Shown here one piece after another: positions 44,974 to 57,752 of a DNA stretch of 64,000 nucleotides. Numbering within the stretch: position 1 is the first letter of the stretch; every line of letters starts with the position of its first letter. Made by a program: the position numbers and the translations under genes. The notes beneath the pieces were generated by a model. It made no database searches, had not been told where the DNA came from, and worked only from the letters and a program-made list of their open reading frames with translations. Location of the stretch: assembly GCF_963855985.1 (NCBI RefSeq), contig NC_087093.1, positions 1,247,501 through 1,311,500 of the forward strand. Reading direction: 5' to 3'. This stretch comes from Ostrinia nubilalis (taxonomy: Eukaryota > Arthropoda > Insecta > Lepidoptera > Crambidae).

Positions 44974-45182
44974 ACTAGCGGCCGCCCGCGACTTCGTACG
45001 CGTGAATCCCGTTTTTCCCGCTAATTCCCGTTCCCGTGGGAATTTCGGGAATTCCTTTCTTAGTGCACCTCTACGGTACCTAAGCTACGTCCCTTCCAAA
45101 TTTCAAGTGCCTACGTTTAGCCGTTTAGGCTGTGCGTTGATCTGTCAGTCAGTCAGTCAGTTTCTCCTTTTATATATTTAGA
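44974..45182 (+). mobile_element. Short element with GTCA microsatellite (copy 3)
   Basis: ACTAGCGGCCGCCCGCGACT at the start, CAAATTTCAAG and GGCTGTGCGTTGATCTGTCA inside, ending in (GTCA)n. More diverged internally than the other copies. Confidence 0.75.
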
Positions 45183-46059
45183 AGATTAGCCAAATGCCAC
45201 CTTTGTGACAAACGTGATTTCACAATAACAACGCTTTCCCCATCAAACGGGAAAATGCGTCCGATTCCTTTTCCTCATCCTTATTGTCATTGCTCATTTT
45301 TACTTTTAAAGACTGGTGTTGTCCAATTATCGATGGAGTAAGCATCGATGGCTCTATGTTGTTAACCTCTTAGATATTTATTTTCATTAATTACAAAAAT
45401 CACGTTGTCCTAAAATAAAGTTCGTACGTTCGTTCGTTTCAGCCAAATGACGTCTTTGGTCAGGTCCTACGTTAATCTGACTAAGAGCAGCTTGATTGTA
45501 TGTAGTGACCAGATAACGGATAACATCCGCATACAAATTCATTAATTGCTGTTTACGTTTATTATGCGAGATTTACGAGTAAACCCGCGAGCTGCATCCA
45601 TTGATTTCTTCCTCCATATAATATTTCAATTTCAAGTCTTTGATGATATCTGTTTCAAACTTTCTTTCAAACTGATCACATCCTGTATTTCCTGGCTCGC
45701 TCTTTCTCTCTCTATGATCAGCTACATACAGTTAAAATTGAAAATTTTAATCGATGCTTTTTAATCGATTACCATGACAGCACTATTCAAGCCTTGAAAG
45801 ACAGCGATCGAAAACAAAGGTCCGGATAGAGGCAATGAAAATATAAGGGACCGCCACTCAAGTAGATTGCGTCTTACAGAATTTTAGATTCGCTTCTTTA
45901 GAAATGGACAAGTGAAGGCTACGGTATAAATAAAAATGAATTGGTTCAACTGTTTCTTTAAAATCTTTCACCCCATAAGGATAGCTAGTCCCGTTACTAT
46001 TCTAACAGATGAAATAACTTAAAAAATACATTTTTTTTTCACGAAAAAGTCTTTAACCC
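45183..46059. other. Unassigned sequence with an RTE subfamily 2 tail scrap
   Basis: GTACGTTCGTTCGTTTCAGC at 45423-45442, followed by CAAATGACGT, is the tail of an RTE subfamily 2 copy on the minus strand. Nothing else recognised. Confidence 0.5.
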
Positions 46060-46132
46060 TACCACTTATTCATGGCAATATGTCGGCCAGCCAGTACTGA
46101 GAAGAAGTAGCGCAATAAATTCAGTCATTATT
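46060..46132 (-). repeat. LINE 3' untranslated fragment
   Basis: AGTACTGAGAAGAAGTAGCG, then CAATAAATTCAGTCA, matches the 3' region of the LINE at 23760-23790 (CTGAGAAGAAGCGCCGCAAC, then AAACTCAGTCA). Confidence 0.65.
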
Positions 46133-48320
46133 TTTGATTACCATGACAGTTTATGAAAATTTTTCCTAACTGAATAAGCATTTAAGGTTCAAAATAAGAT
46201 CGTATCCATCAGTAGGTAAATGAGCTTTCCATCATACCTATACTGCGGTGAATTTTCGTTTGATGAGTCTTATGATTATTGCTGATAAGCTGAAAATGAG
46301 GTTTTACTTACGAATTGAGGTCTGAAAACTGTTTGAATGATTTGACCTACATGAAGAACGATTACGAAATCGAATGATTTTGCCATATTTGTGTTTCTAT
46401 TTCATTAAAAAAACTTAAGCCATATTATGAGTATCCTGAAACATTGTGTAAAAGTTACGCGAAGAAAGCTGGCAGCGCCTCCATGCGGCGCGTTTGAGAA
46501 CTACAGAGTTCCCCCGGGATGAGCTTGGGAGTCGGGAATGCTATGGGCTCTAATTCTATCTTCTGCGTGTAGATGGCGCTTTTTGATGATTTGTGTATTA
46601 TGTTTTTTTTTCTTGTTATTTTTTAGGATGATTATTATCGCTTGAATTGATTTTATTTTTGGTTGCATTTTAGATGGCTAGTAAAATATGGCTGCATATC
46701 GAACTATAACGCAGAAGTGGTTGCAGCTTCGAAACCCGCTGAGGGCATAATTAATGATTTATTTTGTTTGTAAAGAATATCATGAAAGATTCTTATAAGA
46801 TATTAAAAAGATTAAATTACTTAGCTTATAAATATGTTTATGCATGTTTCTATTTTTTTATCTTAGACTAAATAAGATTTTTTTTTCAATAGTACTCTAG
46901 AAACATCTAAACGTTTATTTTCAAAATAACGGTTTCTAATTTAATTAATTATGCTTATTATTTCATATTGCTTTGGATCATCAATGTGCCGCCAGTGCCG
47001 TACCTATGTGTTGTAAAGTAATTTATATGAAAATGCAAAATTAAACATAAATATACTAGGTATCAAGCCCAGACCGACAAAACTATGTTAAATTAATAAG
47101 TCTGTCCACACGAATTCAAGCTGTAAAATACAATAGGAAGTAGTTTAAATTATTTAAATCCATGCAAATTTCATTCTAACTGATTCATAACATTAAAGGA
47201 TTTGATACACATTGCACTCCAAAATGTAGAGCTTAATATTTCAAAAAATATTAACTTTTCTTTATTTCATTGCTATTGTAACCCTGATTTTATTGAAATT
47301 ACCTATTCACGACGATAATAGCTACTTTACATTTCACATTCATACTTACTTTTGGTGTATTCCATTTTTCATTATTAGAAATGCATGCGAATACATTCGT
47401 TTCTTTGTTGATATTAATTTTTTTATTTTTAGTTACGTACTTATTTTGTTGACCATTCTGATCAACCGTGTGTAACCAAATCTCAAAGATTATCCACGTG
47501 GCTTGCCCGACACACCGGCAGAGTGGATGGAAAGCAATCTCATGTCACATAGACAGCCTGACAGACATTCTCACTTCTTATTAAATTTGCATGGGTTCAG
47601 TCGAGTCGTGAGCTAATCCATTTTGTATGGGAAAAGTAGGGTGTGATGTCATGTCAACGTGACATTTTGAACTTTATCCCGTTAAGTGGAAAGCAATAAG
47701 GGTCAAAATCAAACTGGATCTGTCAGGTTTAAAGTACGCGTTGTACTAAAAGTTAAAAATTTATCTGCGGGTTTTCCTGAGAATTAAGTAGGTATGAGTT
47801 CAAAACAATTACAGCAATATACATTTTCAGCTAACAATAAATAAGTATTTCAACTTATTTTTGCATTTTGCGAGTATTTTTAGGCATTGTTTTTAATGGT
47901 AATGGACTTGGGTGTTTATAATCACAATATTCAATTCAATTTTCAGGTGACATAGCTGAAATTTTTAGATGAGATATCAGGCAGATTGATATTTGCAAAC
48001 ACTAACCAAATAGGTATTTGCAAAGTTTTAGTGGACAAACAATAGGAGATAAAACAACAAAAGTAGGTAAAAAAATTTAGAGATTTTTTTTAAATTATAT
48101 TTCCTGCGTTAAGTGTGTTTGTACCGCGTACACACTGCCCTTAAAAGGGCAAACCACTGATTTCCAGCGCAAATTTAGACCTTGAAAGTTTTTTAACCAT
48201 TATTACCACATGTTTTTATTACAAATGTCAAAAATAGAGCAGTCACTTAGTGTCCCGATGAGAATTACGATCTCCAGGGACCCCTAAAAATAAGTACAAC
48301 ACGTGGCGGGTCCGCTCCAG
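46133..48320. other. Unassigned AT-rich sequence
   Basis: Nothing recognised; a GC-richer patch at 46460-46580 has no motif. Confidence 0.5.
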
Positions 48321-48547
48321 TAGGGTTGCCATCTCTACAATTTGACAATCAGGGCAAAACGCGTGAAAACCCCGGATTTTAGAGCCTAGAACCCGGATAT
48401 GTCAACAGATTTTTATAAAAATTAGTCGCATCACCCGGTATTGGCCTAAGACTTATTTTTTTTTTACCTGGACACCAAATGAATCCCCGCCCGGACGCCC
48501 TCTAAACTAGGACAAATCCAGGGAAACCCGGACTGATGGCAGCCCTA
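48321..48547. mobile_element. hAT-like MITE
   Basis: Ends TAGGGTTGCCATC and GATGGCAGCCCTA, an inverted repeat with one mismatch, and CCCGGAT/ACCCGGA motifs inside. TAGGG-type ends suggest hAT, but I could not match an 8-bp duplication. Confidence 0.7.
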
Positions 48548-48869
48548 GTTCCACGTCACTTAGCAGTTTATGACAGACTCCGTTTCTATTTATTTTTCAC
48601 GAAATATGTTTCTGTTATACGTTTTACGGCTGGGAATGCCCCCAGCTAAGTTATTGGGAGCGCGTTCTAAGTGGCGATGTTGGAAATAAAAATAAAGTTA
48701 GGATGATAGTTAAATGTTTTCGAAACATCAAAGAGCAAAAGTTTTATCGTAATGCAAGTACCTATCCAAAGTTCACGGCAAAATATCTATTAATCATAGT
48801 TAAATGATGTTTTGTTTTTTCCCTAGATTTATCAGAATGTTTATCAATTATTGTATTCGGCTTTATCTA
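48548..48869. other. Unassigned sequence
   Basis: Nothing recognised. Confidence 0.5.
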
Positions 48870-49049
48870 TCTATATATATAAAAATGAAACCCGTTTCGC
48901 GTTGTCACGGCATCACGTGTGAACGGCTGAACCGATTTCGATAATTCTTTTTTTTAAATGTTTGTGGAAGTCCAAGGATGGTTCTTACGGAAAAAAATAT
49001 TAAGAAAATCTCTACGCTAAGGCGGTACGAAGTTCGCCGGGTCAGCTAG
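48870..49049 (+). mobile_element. Helitron-like non-autonomous element, copy 2
   Basis: TCTATATATATAAAA start, CGGCTGAACCGATTTCGATA core, GTTCGCCGGGTCAGCTAG end before T. Same family as 4016-4216. Confidence 0.75.
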
Positions 49050-49602
49050 TATTTAATACAATTCAAACTTTTGCTTAAACGATAATGCTCTTTTGTATTT
49101 CTGGCAAATAAACGTTTGAACTTTGAACGTCATACTACAGTAACTATCTACACTTGATTTTGGCTCTATTTCTATTTTATCCCATTTCAGTCAAAACCTA
49201 TTCCTAGTCCAAAATTGATAGCTCGCATTGACTTTGACAAATAGATAATTAAATTCCAAAAATATCCTAAAACCGTTACAAGCGTAAGACCCACCAGCAA
49301 AGTAATTTGTAAATTATTTCTGGCGCAGCAACGCCTATTAGGCTCCTTGAACTGGCTGTCGACTTCTTTCAACATCTATTTAAAAGCTACTAAAAGCCAC
49401 CCTAGCCATTTAGTCAAATTATCAAACCATTGTATTAGTAACCTTATTACAATGCAATACAGATCAATTAAATACACTTGACAGCAACGGTAACATTGTT
49501 GATGCATCACCGTGTACTTCTCAGAACGAATCCACCAAAGTTACTTGATCCCTCACTCCCCAGATCTCTAGATTTCAGGAACGATTCATGCCTACAGATA
49601 TA
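49050..49602. other. Unassigned sequence
   Basis: Nothing recognised. Confidence 0.5.
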
Positions 49603-50169
49603 CAGGGTGGAAACGATAAGTGATCTTACTCGATTATTTATAAACTACCTATACAAGATATCGAAAAACTGGTTACTGCTCCTGAAAGAGCTTCACGAGC
49701 TCTATCAAACAGTATCAACCTGAAAACAATGTTTTGTATAAATAATTTTAAATAAGAATGCAATTCACGAGTTCATTTTCAGTTTATTATTTAATAAAAA
49801 TAATTAACACCTATTTATTGTGTGGCTGTACTAAATGTATGAAAGCTGGAAACATTGAATTTTCGGATAGATCCAGTGCTCGTGAAGCATACCAGAAACC
49901 AGTTTTTCGATATCTTGTATAGTTAAGAAATAATCGAATGATATCACTTATTGTTTCCACTTTTAAAGCCAAACCTTAACTTCGAACTCCTCCTATATTC
50001 TTCTGATTAATTTCGTTGCGGGTCCAATGTCAGTTTTACATTCCCCGGGACAAACTTGACCTTCACTGGCTGGCCGTCAAGCTGTAGTAGATCTTGGTTA
50101 CACAGGAGTTGCAGCGGTGGGAACGAGAGATGGTAACTGGGAATAGTTCTTCTTATCGTTTCCACCCTG
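49603..50169. mobile_element. Tc1/mariner-type MITE with a third internal terminus
   Basis: CAGGGTGGAAACGATAAG and CTTATCGTTTCCACCCTG are perfect 18-bp inverted ends, flanked by TA on both sides (49601-49602, 50170-50171). An additional inverted copy of the left arm occurs internally (about 49860-49963, GATATCTTGTATAG). The right 200 bp contains the repeat shared with 27021-27137. No transposase. Confidence 0.85.
49977..50105. repeat. Repeat shared with 27021-27137, inside the MITE
   Basis: CTTCGAACTCCTCCTATATT, ATTAATTTCGTTGCGGGTCC and GTAGATCTTGGTTACAC match the 27-kb copy. Confidence 0.65.
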
Positions 50170-50171
50170 TA

Positions 50172-51324
50172 TAAAGGATCTTTTTATAATGGTCCGTGAT
50201 GCACTACAGACGGTTGTTATGATGGCGGCATCAAAGGCAGGCAAGCGCCGACATATTTTTAAGTGGGAGATGGATGGGGGCTATTTACAGATTATCGGAA
50301 GTTGAGTGCCATGCATAATCTGTAATGTGATTTGTAATCAGGAAACTTAGATTAGAGTGGAAACATTCGTTTAGAACTGCTTGCTAGATGCCAAAAGAAA
50401 ATATAAATTTGTATTCTCAGTAAAGTTGTCAGCTTAGATGCAACGGTGTATAAATCAATTAGTTATTATTTTGTCGGTCTGCCCTACGGTCTATGTTTCG
50501 GTTAATTTTAGAGACTTTGACAAGATTTTCTTGAATGATTTTAGCTCTGCGAAACTTTAATTCCGTACCTCTAGCATGAACAACTTTCGTCTTCGAATCG
50601 TTTGCGTATTCGATAAAATTCGATACTCAATCTTCGAATTAAACGATAACGTGACAATTTTGATTCTCAAAATAAGTTTCGTGCAACCACATCTCATACT
50701 AAGTTCACTTTACGACACGTTCACAAGGGCGCTGTTGTAGTTCTCTTACTAAGTCTTTTGATGGCGATTCGAGAACGCAAACGATTTGAACTCGAAAGTT
50801 TTTCGTGCTAGCCGTACCGAAATAACTTATCGCCAGAAACTCGAAAAGTTACAGTTATATTCAAATGTTTCTATCCAAAATTTTCAAGGATAAGCGATTG
50901 TTACCCAGGTACTTTCCTATCGACAAAACTATTCCTACCGTCTCTAAATCATTCCAAAGAGGAAACGAGTGAGCTATTGCAAATCTGAACGTCGCGACTG
51001 TCGGCAGTAGGTACCGACCATGCAAGGAGACGAAAAGAATCGATAAATATGTGACTTACACCGACAATGATCGGCTAATCTGTTCAATTCCTGGCTAAGT
51101 AATTTATAAAACTATACATAGCTTCTGCCCGCGGCTGAAAAATTTCATCATATTCCAGAGTAATAATCATCCGTACAAACTTTCAGGCTTTTATCATTGT
51201 TAGGATATTTTTAAAATTAACTGGCACGGAGTACACACAGAACTATCCATTTTGAACGACATTATTCACGTTCACAAGGTTTAACTAATGCCACAGAATA
51301 ATAATAAGTACTTAGGTCTCTAAT
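50172..51324. other. Unassigned sequence
   Basis: Nothing recognised; scattered CGAATC/TTCGA-rich stretch at 50560-50700. Confidence 0.5.
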
Positions 51325-51421
51325 ACAGGGTGACACACGAACCAATCACAGAGCTCTATTCAACGCTGCGCGTTCGAGTTGCTGCTTCACTCAAGCAAGC
51401 ATCGTTTGTGAATACGGGCGT
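51325..51421. repeat. MITE family B, truncated copy
   Basis: ACAGGGTGACACACGAACCA, then CAAGCAAGCATCGTTTGTGA, and the terminus ATACGGGCGT. It matches the minus strand of 8388-8485; the other end is missing. Confidence 0.8.
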
Positions 51422-52426
51422 AAGTGAGAAACTTAACTTTTGAAAGGTGGAAAAAATTCAGCCGAGAATAGGGTAAAAGTGGTATACAGGATAACGTTGA
51501 CTCTATGTAAAGTAGACTCCAAAGGAGGCGAGCGCAGTCGTCCTCGGCAGAAGGTATGCATAATGCATCCCTCCGCAAAAAATGGGTGCTCCCAGAGCGT
51601 GTGCCTTTGCTGAGCTGGAATGCCCAAGGGTTGGCGGTTTGAGCCTGACATTTTGATTCCCAGTGAAAATTCAGTATAGGAAAAAATAACAGAAATCGGT
51701 CAATACCAAAACTAAACTTTTTATTGATCAAAGAGATTATGTACAGTCAGCGACAAATAGTTAGTGACACCCAAAGTAAAAAATTTCCAAAAAGTAGGTT
51801 GTGTTGTTTGTCATTTTGACTATTTTGTTTGCTGATGGTACCATTTTTCACGTTTATTTAAACCAAAAGATTTATATTAATTTTTTTTACACAAATACAC
51901 CTAGTTTTTTTCTTTTTAGTTATTATAAGCAAAATGAAATAGAAAATTATGTGTCCAACCATACAGTTTTGGAAGATGCGCATTTTCTCTTCTCGTTTTA
52001 TCACGAAGTGTGTTATAACTTGTTACATAATAATAATAATTAGAACATCTATTGGTAAATAATACACACGTAAATATTTGACTAATGGCCCAATCTGTTG
52101 ACACATTCACAACGATTTATTACTGACGTAGATTGACCGTTCCTTGTTCATGATTGCTAAACATTATGGTAACACATAATTATGGTTGTAAGCTTTATAA
52201 GCGCGTGTTTACAGTAACGAGTTGAGTGAGATATGACACCATGGTAGCTGATTTTTTGAAACCATAGGTGTCTGATGTAGGAAACTCAATCGGACCAACC
52301 AGTGTAACGCCACAGGTAACTTGATACGAGAAAATCAAGTTAATACAGGCCTGAAATGATAAAATACTAATCAACCTAGAAAAGGGAGAGCTTTGAAGAC
52401 AGATTTTTCAGATTATAGATTCCGGC
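51422..52426. other. Unassigned sequence
   Basis: Two overlapping minus-strand frames at 51387-51731 show no motif and overlap MITE sequence. Nothing else. Confidence 0.5.
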
Positions 52427-52545
52427 TCATCATCATTATTTCAGCTACAGGACGTCCACTGCTGAACATAGGCCTTTCCATGATTTTTAGAATTGCAGGA
52501 AAGCACTGGCTGGGATACAAGCCGCTATCGCCAATATGGAAATAT
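52427..52545 (-). mobile_element. RTE subfamily 1 3' fragment, rearranged
   Basis: TCATCATCATTATTTCAGCT, then GGACGTCCACTGCTGAACAT, is the inverted RTE tail. The next part (GGAAAGCACTGGCTGGGATA, then CAAGCCGCTATC) looks like another tail piece in the opposite orientation. Confidence 0.65.
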
Positions 52546-55500
52546 GATATTTAGAAAATATTTCACTATAAAATATTTTTAACTAATGTATTTTGTTGCA
52601 TTTTTTATAATTTAGAATTGAATATTTCAATACATAGTTGGAAAATTCGCGTCCGCTCCCGCGTTTACTACGCACTGTCATAATAATAACGCGTGAACTT
52701 CATACAATAACTTCATACGCATAGCATTGGCCAGATTAATTTTGTACGCACTACCTGCAATTTATTAGCTATGTTCAATACCGAGTAACTAACCTTTGTG
52801 GCGGTGACTGTGTAATTATTGTATGATTTATGGATATTCTTTGAATGGGAGTAAATTCTGTTTGTATACGTTTTTAGTTTACAGTTGTATGTAATAAATA
52901 GGATGATTGAGGAGGGTTAGTGCTGAGAGATTGATGAAGGCACAGTATTCTATCGTTTTTGTTCAAATCAAATACATAGAAATGATACTAAGTTAAAAGA
53001 GTGCAAGTCAATTGATATATTATGTAACCTTGTTGGTGATCAAATAAATAAAATAAAATAGAAGTTAAAAATCTAACTTTATACGACCTTTTTCCTTAAT
53101 AAAGATATCAATTAAGTATTCACCTATTTAACAGACGTCAGTCAAACGAAAGTTTCATGTCCCACTTATGTAGAATTTTTCAGGCGAAAGAACATGTTAT
53201 CACAAATACGTATTGTATATCTGAAAGTTTACAGTAACAAAAGTTTCAGAAAGACTCGTATTAAGTTACAAAAAACCTACATTAATTTTATTAAGTTCTA
53301 AATAAACTCTAAAGCACATAAAATATCATAGAACTTATAATGTTAATCTCGAACATCTGGTGCGACAGTGGCCCAACAAATAAAAGCAATTTTTTCTCGC
53401 ATCGCAACATGTTGCAGCGAACAGCGACGGTGGCGCCGCCGCGAACGATAAATCAGATCGACGCGAAGAAACAAGAACTTTCATTTCGTTCCAAGTGCAC
53501 TTTACCCCCAGCGCGGTACGAGACGTTCTCGAACGATACTCGATGTTGAATGGATTCGATTTTAGGTAAAAGCTTGTTATATTATTGCTTTGGAGACCAC
53601 TAAAATTAAATCATTTAACATTCATTTTTAACAAAAAAAATTCTTTATAGAAACAACCGTATTTGTTAGTGCTTCAAAACGCATAGTAGTAAAAACTCAA
53701 TCACTCAATTTAATTATTTATTTTATTTTGTTTTATTCAGAAAACAAACAGCTTACAAATATATAATTTAATAGTAAAATAAGCTTTTTTCTATCGGGCA
53801 AAAAAAAAATTAAAAATATGTGGAAGGAAAAATAATAATATACTTACTATTAAGACTTATTTTGTATAGGCACACTATTGTTTCAAATAAATATTATAAT
53901 AATTTCAAATTTCCGTGTGAGACGACATTTTGTAAATATCTGTACCATTTCCCTGTATTATTGCATTTTAAATTTTAATGTTACTTACTTGCACATAAAC
54001 CTGTCTGGCCTTTGGTGCTAAAGCGTCGTAAAAATGCAGTAAACTTTAGTGCAGCGACGACAAAAGACAAACAGGGGCGATATTTTATAAGTCGTTAAGA
54101 TACGTGGTAGCCTCGATCGAGTTCGCAGTTCGATGTTTACCCCGTTGTAGGGCAGTGTGCACACTGCGTTAAACGAGTAGCGTTGTAAGACCGGTAGTGG
54201 TAGTAGGTACCAAAATACCTCTATTCCAAGCAAGTAAGGTTTGCTTGCCGGTTCCAAGATAAATGTACCAACTCAAATTCAATGTCTTGACACGATCACA
54301 CGAATTATTTCGGAACGAAGAGAAGCCTTCGTCATCATTTCCACTGCTGCAGCCTCCCCCAAGGATCAGTACCACTAAAGACTTTTCTCATTCAGTTAAT
54401 GCCAGCTGTGTGCTTAACATGGGTCGTTCGAGAGAGACGTTACCTTACGCTTTTGGAATCCCTTTGGCGATGAAGCTGTAAATCCTGGCTACTAGTTTTT
54501 GTCTAGAATCCCATATTGACCTCCCAAGCAAAGCAAGTAGAACAACGGGGTCATTTTAGTAGGTATAACTCGTCTTTCTGTTTTGGTGAGCCCTTCATAG
54601 TCTTCTCTACACAACTTATGGCAAGTTATACAGTCTGAATCATTTTTCCCCTTCTAAAAAAGTAGGAGCAAGAGGTGGTAAAATTCTCGAATTCTGGAAA
54701 TCCCTTTACGCAGGTTTTATATGCCCAAAGATAATCTAGGAACGGGTCTTCTGAACCTTGATCCTGTGTGCTACTCCGGTCCGTCCCGGCACAGAACAGT
54801 TGCGTCCAATTGTTTTTAACGTGCCCTAAATGGGCCGGGGGAACTTCGCTCGTTCTTCGTAATGGAAGAATCTGGAAAGCACTCGAAACTTTGTCACGTT
54901 TTTGTCACTCAAACTACGTGAGGTGGACCGTTGCAAATGGAATGCATTAAGTGTTTTTTGCTTGTATTTGAAAAATAATAAAATTGTTAGTCTGTATGCT
55001 TTTTGTTCATCTGAGTAGGTAATGAAAAATTCGATGTGAATTCAGGCATCAAAGCTTCGTATGCCAAAACGATAGAAAACAAACTGAAGCATAGATAATA
55101 TGCTTGTATCTTTTAACAAAATTATTTACGTGTTTATCAAAACTTTAAGCGCAATCGCTAAATTTTACTAATACCTGTCTCGATAAGTAATCGTTAAAAT
55201 GATAATGTGTTTAAAATATTGAAAATCTACGTTCAAATAAGCTGATTTTTTTCTGAAAAGGATTAAATTCCTGGTGATTAAAGCCAAACATATAAACATA
55301 CTTTACGATAAACGACTAATATTGTATATCTACTTTTAATCACCGTTAGTAATGGTAATATCTTCATACAGTAAGTTTATTTAAATGGGTTAAACTGAAA
55401 CTGAGGGTCGGTCACATCTACATTGATACTTAATCCAATACACATACGGTTTGAATTACTTTAAGTTTTGATAGAGCCCACAATACACAATGCTCGGGTT

Positions 55501-55934
55501 ATTGCAATGCAAATTTGGCTATTCGCTTTTCAACAAAAGGGAATTGATATGAAGACTAAATAAATATTACATAGGCTGTTGTGGTTCGACACACAGCCGC
55601 ACAGAGTGGCGAGCAAAATAAGGACCTATCATACGAGTACATGGAATGCAATGAAAAGTTCATGATATTATTAAAGTTTAACTTTGTTATGCTAAAAAAA
55701 AGTAATTGTTCCTTTTTACACTTACACCAAGCAGTTGCACGAAACAATCAAACAAAGTGAGAAGTACACTAATCAGGCGGCTGTCTTTTAAAGCATAATA
55801 AGTACTGGAGAGGACGGTTACCTACTGGAATCTAGTTTAAAAAAAACTATTGGCTCTTATTTTTAATTGTGTACCTATTGTAGTGTGGTGTAACATGTCA
55901 AAATTTAATATACTAAGCAAACAGCTACTTAGAA
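52546..55934. other. Unassigned sequence
   Basis: A short RTE-like scrap may lie at 54325-54363 (CATCATTTCCACTGCTGCAG). No gene recognised; the frames at 53340-53549 and 54018-54481 lack motifs. Confidence 0.5.
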
Positions 55935-56062
55935 GTGTGCTTACCATGAGTTTACGTTAGGTGTGCTGACAAATTGTATAGCTTTCAAGAACTAAAATCT
56001 TCATAGATTTTTTGCCGCAGTCGCTAGCTAGCACACCTAACGTAAACTCATGGTAAGTACAC
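55935..56062. mobile_element. 128-bp MITE with 33-bp inverted ends
   Basis: 55935-55967 pairs with 56030-56062 with one mismatch (ends GTGTGCTTACCATGAGTTTA / TAAACTCATGGTAAGTACAC). Non-coding. Confidence 0.9.
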
Positions 56063-56901
56063 AGAACGTCGTTCATAACTCTACCACTGATTCGTAGCGA
56101 ACAAGCAAATAAACAAGATTTGATTTAAAAATAAGGCCAGTCTGCGAATGGAGCTTGGTGATGAAGTTTTAGCTGTCAAACCACACATGTAATGCTAATA
56201 AATCATTTGATTTGATTTAATTATGATAAGCAAAGCTCTCCGAACTAACGGCCCATGTGTCACAAATACTCATCGCTCTCCTCTCATCCAGCGATTTGCA
56301 TATGAAAGCCATAACTCTGTGACACGGAAAATTTAATCTTTCTCGTAATTAAATGAAGGCCCACGGTCCGCTGACCTAATTAATGACTGACAGAATTTTT
56401 GTATCTAATTTAATATTTTTGTTTTGTTACAGGTACGCTCGATGTTTTAGGCAGCATTGTGTGAGTGTTATAAATTGAATGATTGTTTGAAAAGTTCGTA
56501 GGTAGTGTTTATTTTCACACACGTATGTGCCTACTCGTATGTAGCATAGTAGAAAAATACACAATCAAATCAAAAATATTTATTCAATGTTAACCAGTAT
56601 TTTGGCACTAATGATAGTTGAATTAGTTCAAAAAGTTTAAAACCTTATAGTTAAAAAGGCACAGCAAATTTTTTCCGTCGATTTTTAAGATGTCTATTGC
56701 GGTAACTATCAATCTAGAGAAAGTTATTTCTATGAAACTCTAAATTCTAAAATTAATGGAAACCCCAATGATATGAAATGAACTAAAACAGCAACATTCT
56801 AACGCTTCAAGCAAAGAAATAAGTGCATGTCTTGCACGTCCGATGTTCTACTAGGAAAACATTTTACTGAGAAACAGTAAGCCGCTTGCAGCATCTTCGG
56901 G
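56063..56901. other. Unassigned sequence
   Basis: Nothing recognised. Confidence 0.5.
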
Positions 56902-57363
56902 GAGACATAAAGCTGCTGCAAGGACAGTGTGCACTCTAAATGTTCCACTAAGGGAGCTCGCAGACGAGCGACAGTATATCGGTGATTGCTAGCGACTTAA
57001 GTCGGCGACAGTTGCCGATAATTGAGACATAAAGCTGCTGCAAGGACAGTGTGCACTCTGTTTCACTAAGGGAGCTCACAGACGAGTGACAGTATATCGG
57101 CGACTGCTTGAGACTTAGTCGGCGACAGTTGCTGATAATCGAGACATAAAGCTGCTGCAAGGATAGTGTGCACTATGACTATTCCACTAAGGGAGCTCAC
57201 AGACGAGCGACAGTATACCGGTGACTGCTAGCGACTTAAGTCGGCGACAGTTGCCGATAAAATCAAGACATAAAGCTGCTGCAAGGACAGTGTGCACTCT
57301 AACTGTTCCACTAAGGGAGCTCACAGACGAGCGACAGTATATCGGCGACTGCTTGAGACTTAT
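56902..57363. repeat. Tandem repeat, four units of about 117-124 bp
   Basis: Units start at 56902, 57024, 57141 and 57265 with AGACATAAAGCTGCTGCAAG. Each contains CCACTAAGGGAGCTC or a near match, and ACAGTATATCGG. The units differ by small indels (ATTG / ATCG / AAATCA before each start). The fourth is cut by the adjacent MITE. Confidence 0.93.
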
Positions 57364-57364
57364 C

Positions 57365-57475
57365 CCCCTTATTAATGAAAGTTGTAGTTGAACTCTGGCT
57401 TAAATTGTCATTTGGTATGGAAATGTCATTTTAATCCAGTGTTCATCCTAGGTGTAACTTTATATTAATAAGGGG
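57365..57475. mobile_element. 111-bp MITE
   Basis: CCCCTTATTAATGAAAGTT at the left and AACTTTATATTAATAAGGGG at the right are inverted with a small gap. It ends the tandem array abruptly. Target duplication unclear. Confidence 0.85.
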
Positions 57476-57752
57476 TTTAAAGTTACAAGTCCAAGATGGA
57501 CTGCAGATTGCAAGCTGCAACCGCAAACTGCAAGCCACCGTAGTTTCTTTGACGTTTTCTTTTTCACTGCGGTCACGCAGCCTCTAGCGGCATTGTCGAA
57601 GACGGGCGCAGTCACTAACGTATACTTAGTAAGAATGTCAACATATTGTCAAGACAGCGAAAGACGCGAGTTGGGGACTGTCGCCAACAGTCCGCTACAG
57701 TCGCTGACAGCTGGCTCCCACTATCGCAAGCAGTTGCTCGTCTGTGAACTCT

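Larger units (their letters stand above)
56902..57752. mobile_element. Element with an internal tandem array and an inverted right end
   Basis: The array unit's GAGCTCACAGACGAGC reappears inverted at the right as GCTCGTCTGTGAACTC (57737-57752, one mismatch), and GCGACAGT-type motifs recur inverted near 57675-57710. Array and right end therefore probably belong to one inverted-repeat element, interrupted by the MITE at 57365-57475. Class unknown. Confidence 0.55.

Noticed and set aside
51387..51731. Overlapping 114- and 72-codon minus-strand frames
   Set aside because: They overlap the MITE B fragment, have no recognisable domain, and two frames are equally open.
56902..57363. CRISPR-like array
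   Set aside because: Units are contiguous repeats of about 120 bp without unique spacers, in a eukaryotic transposon context.
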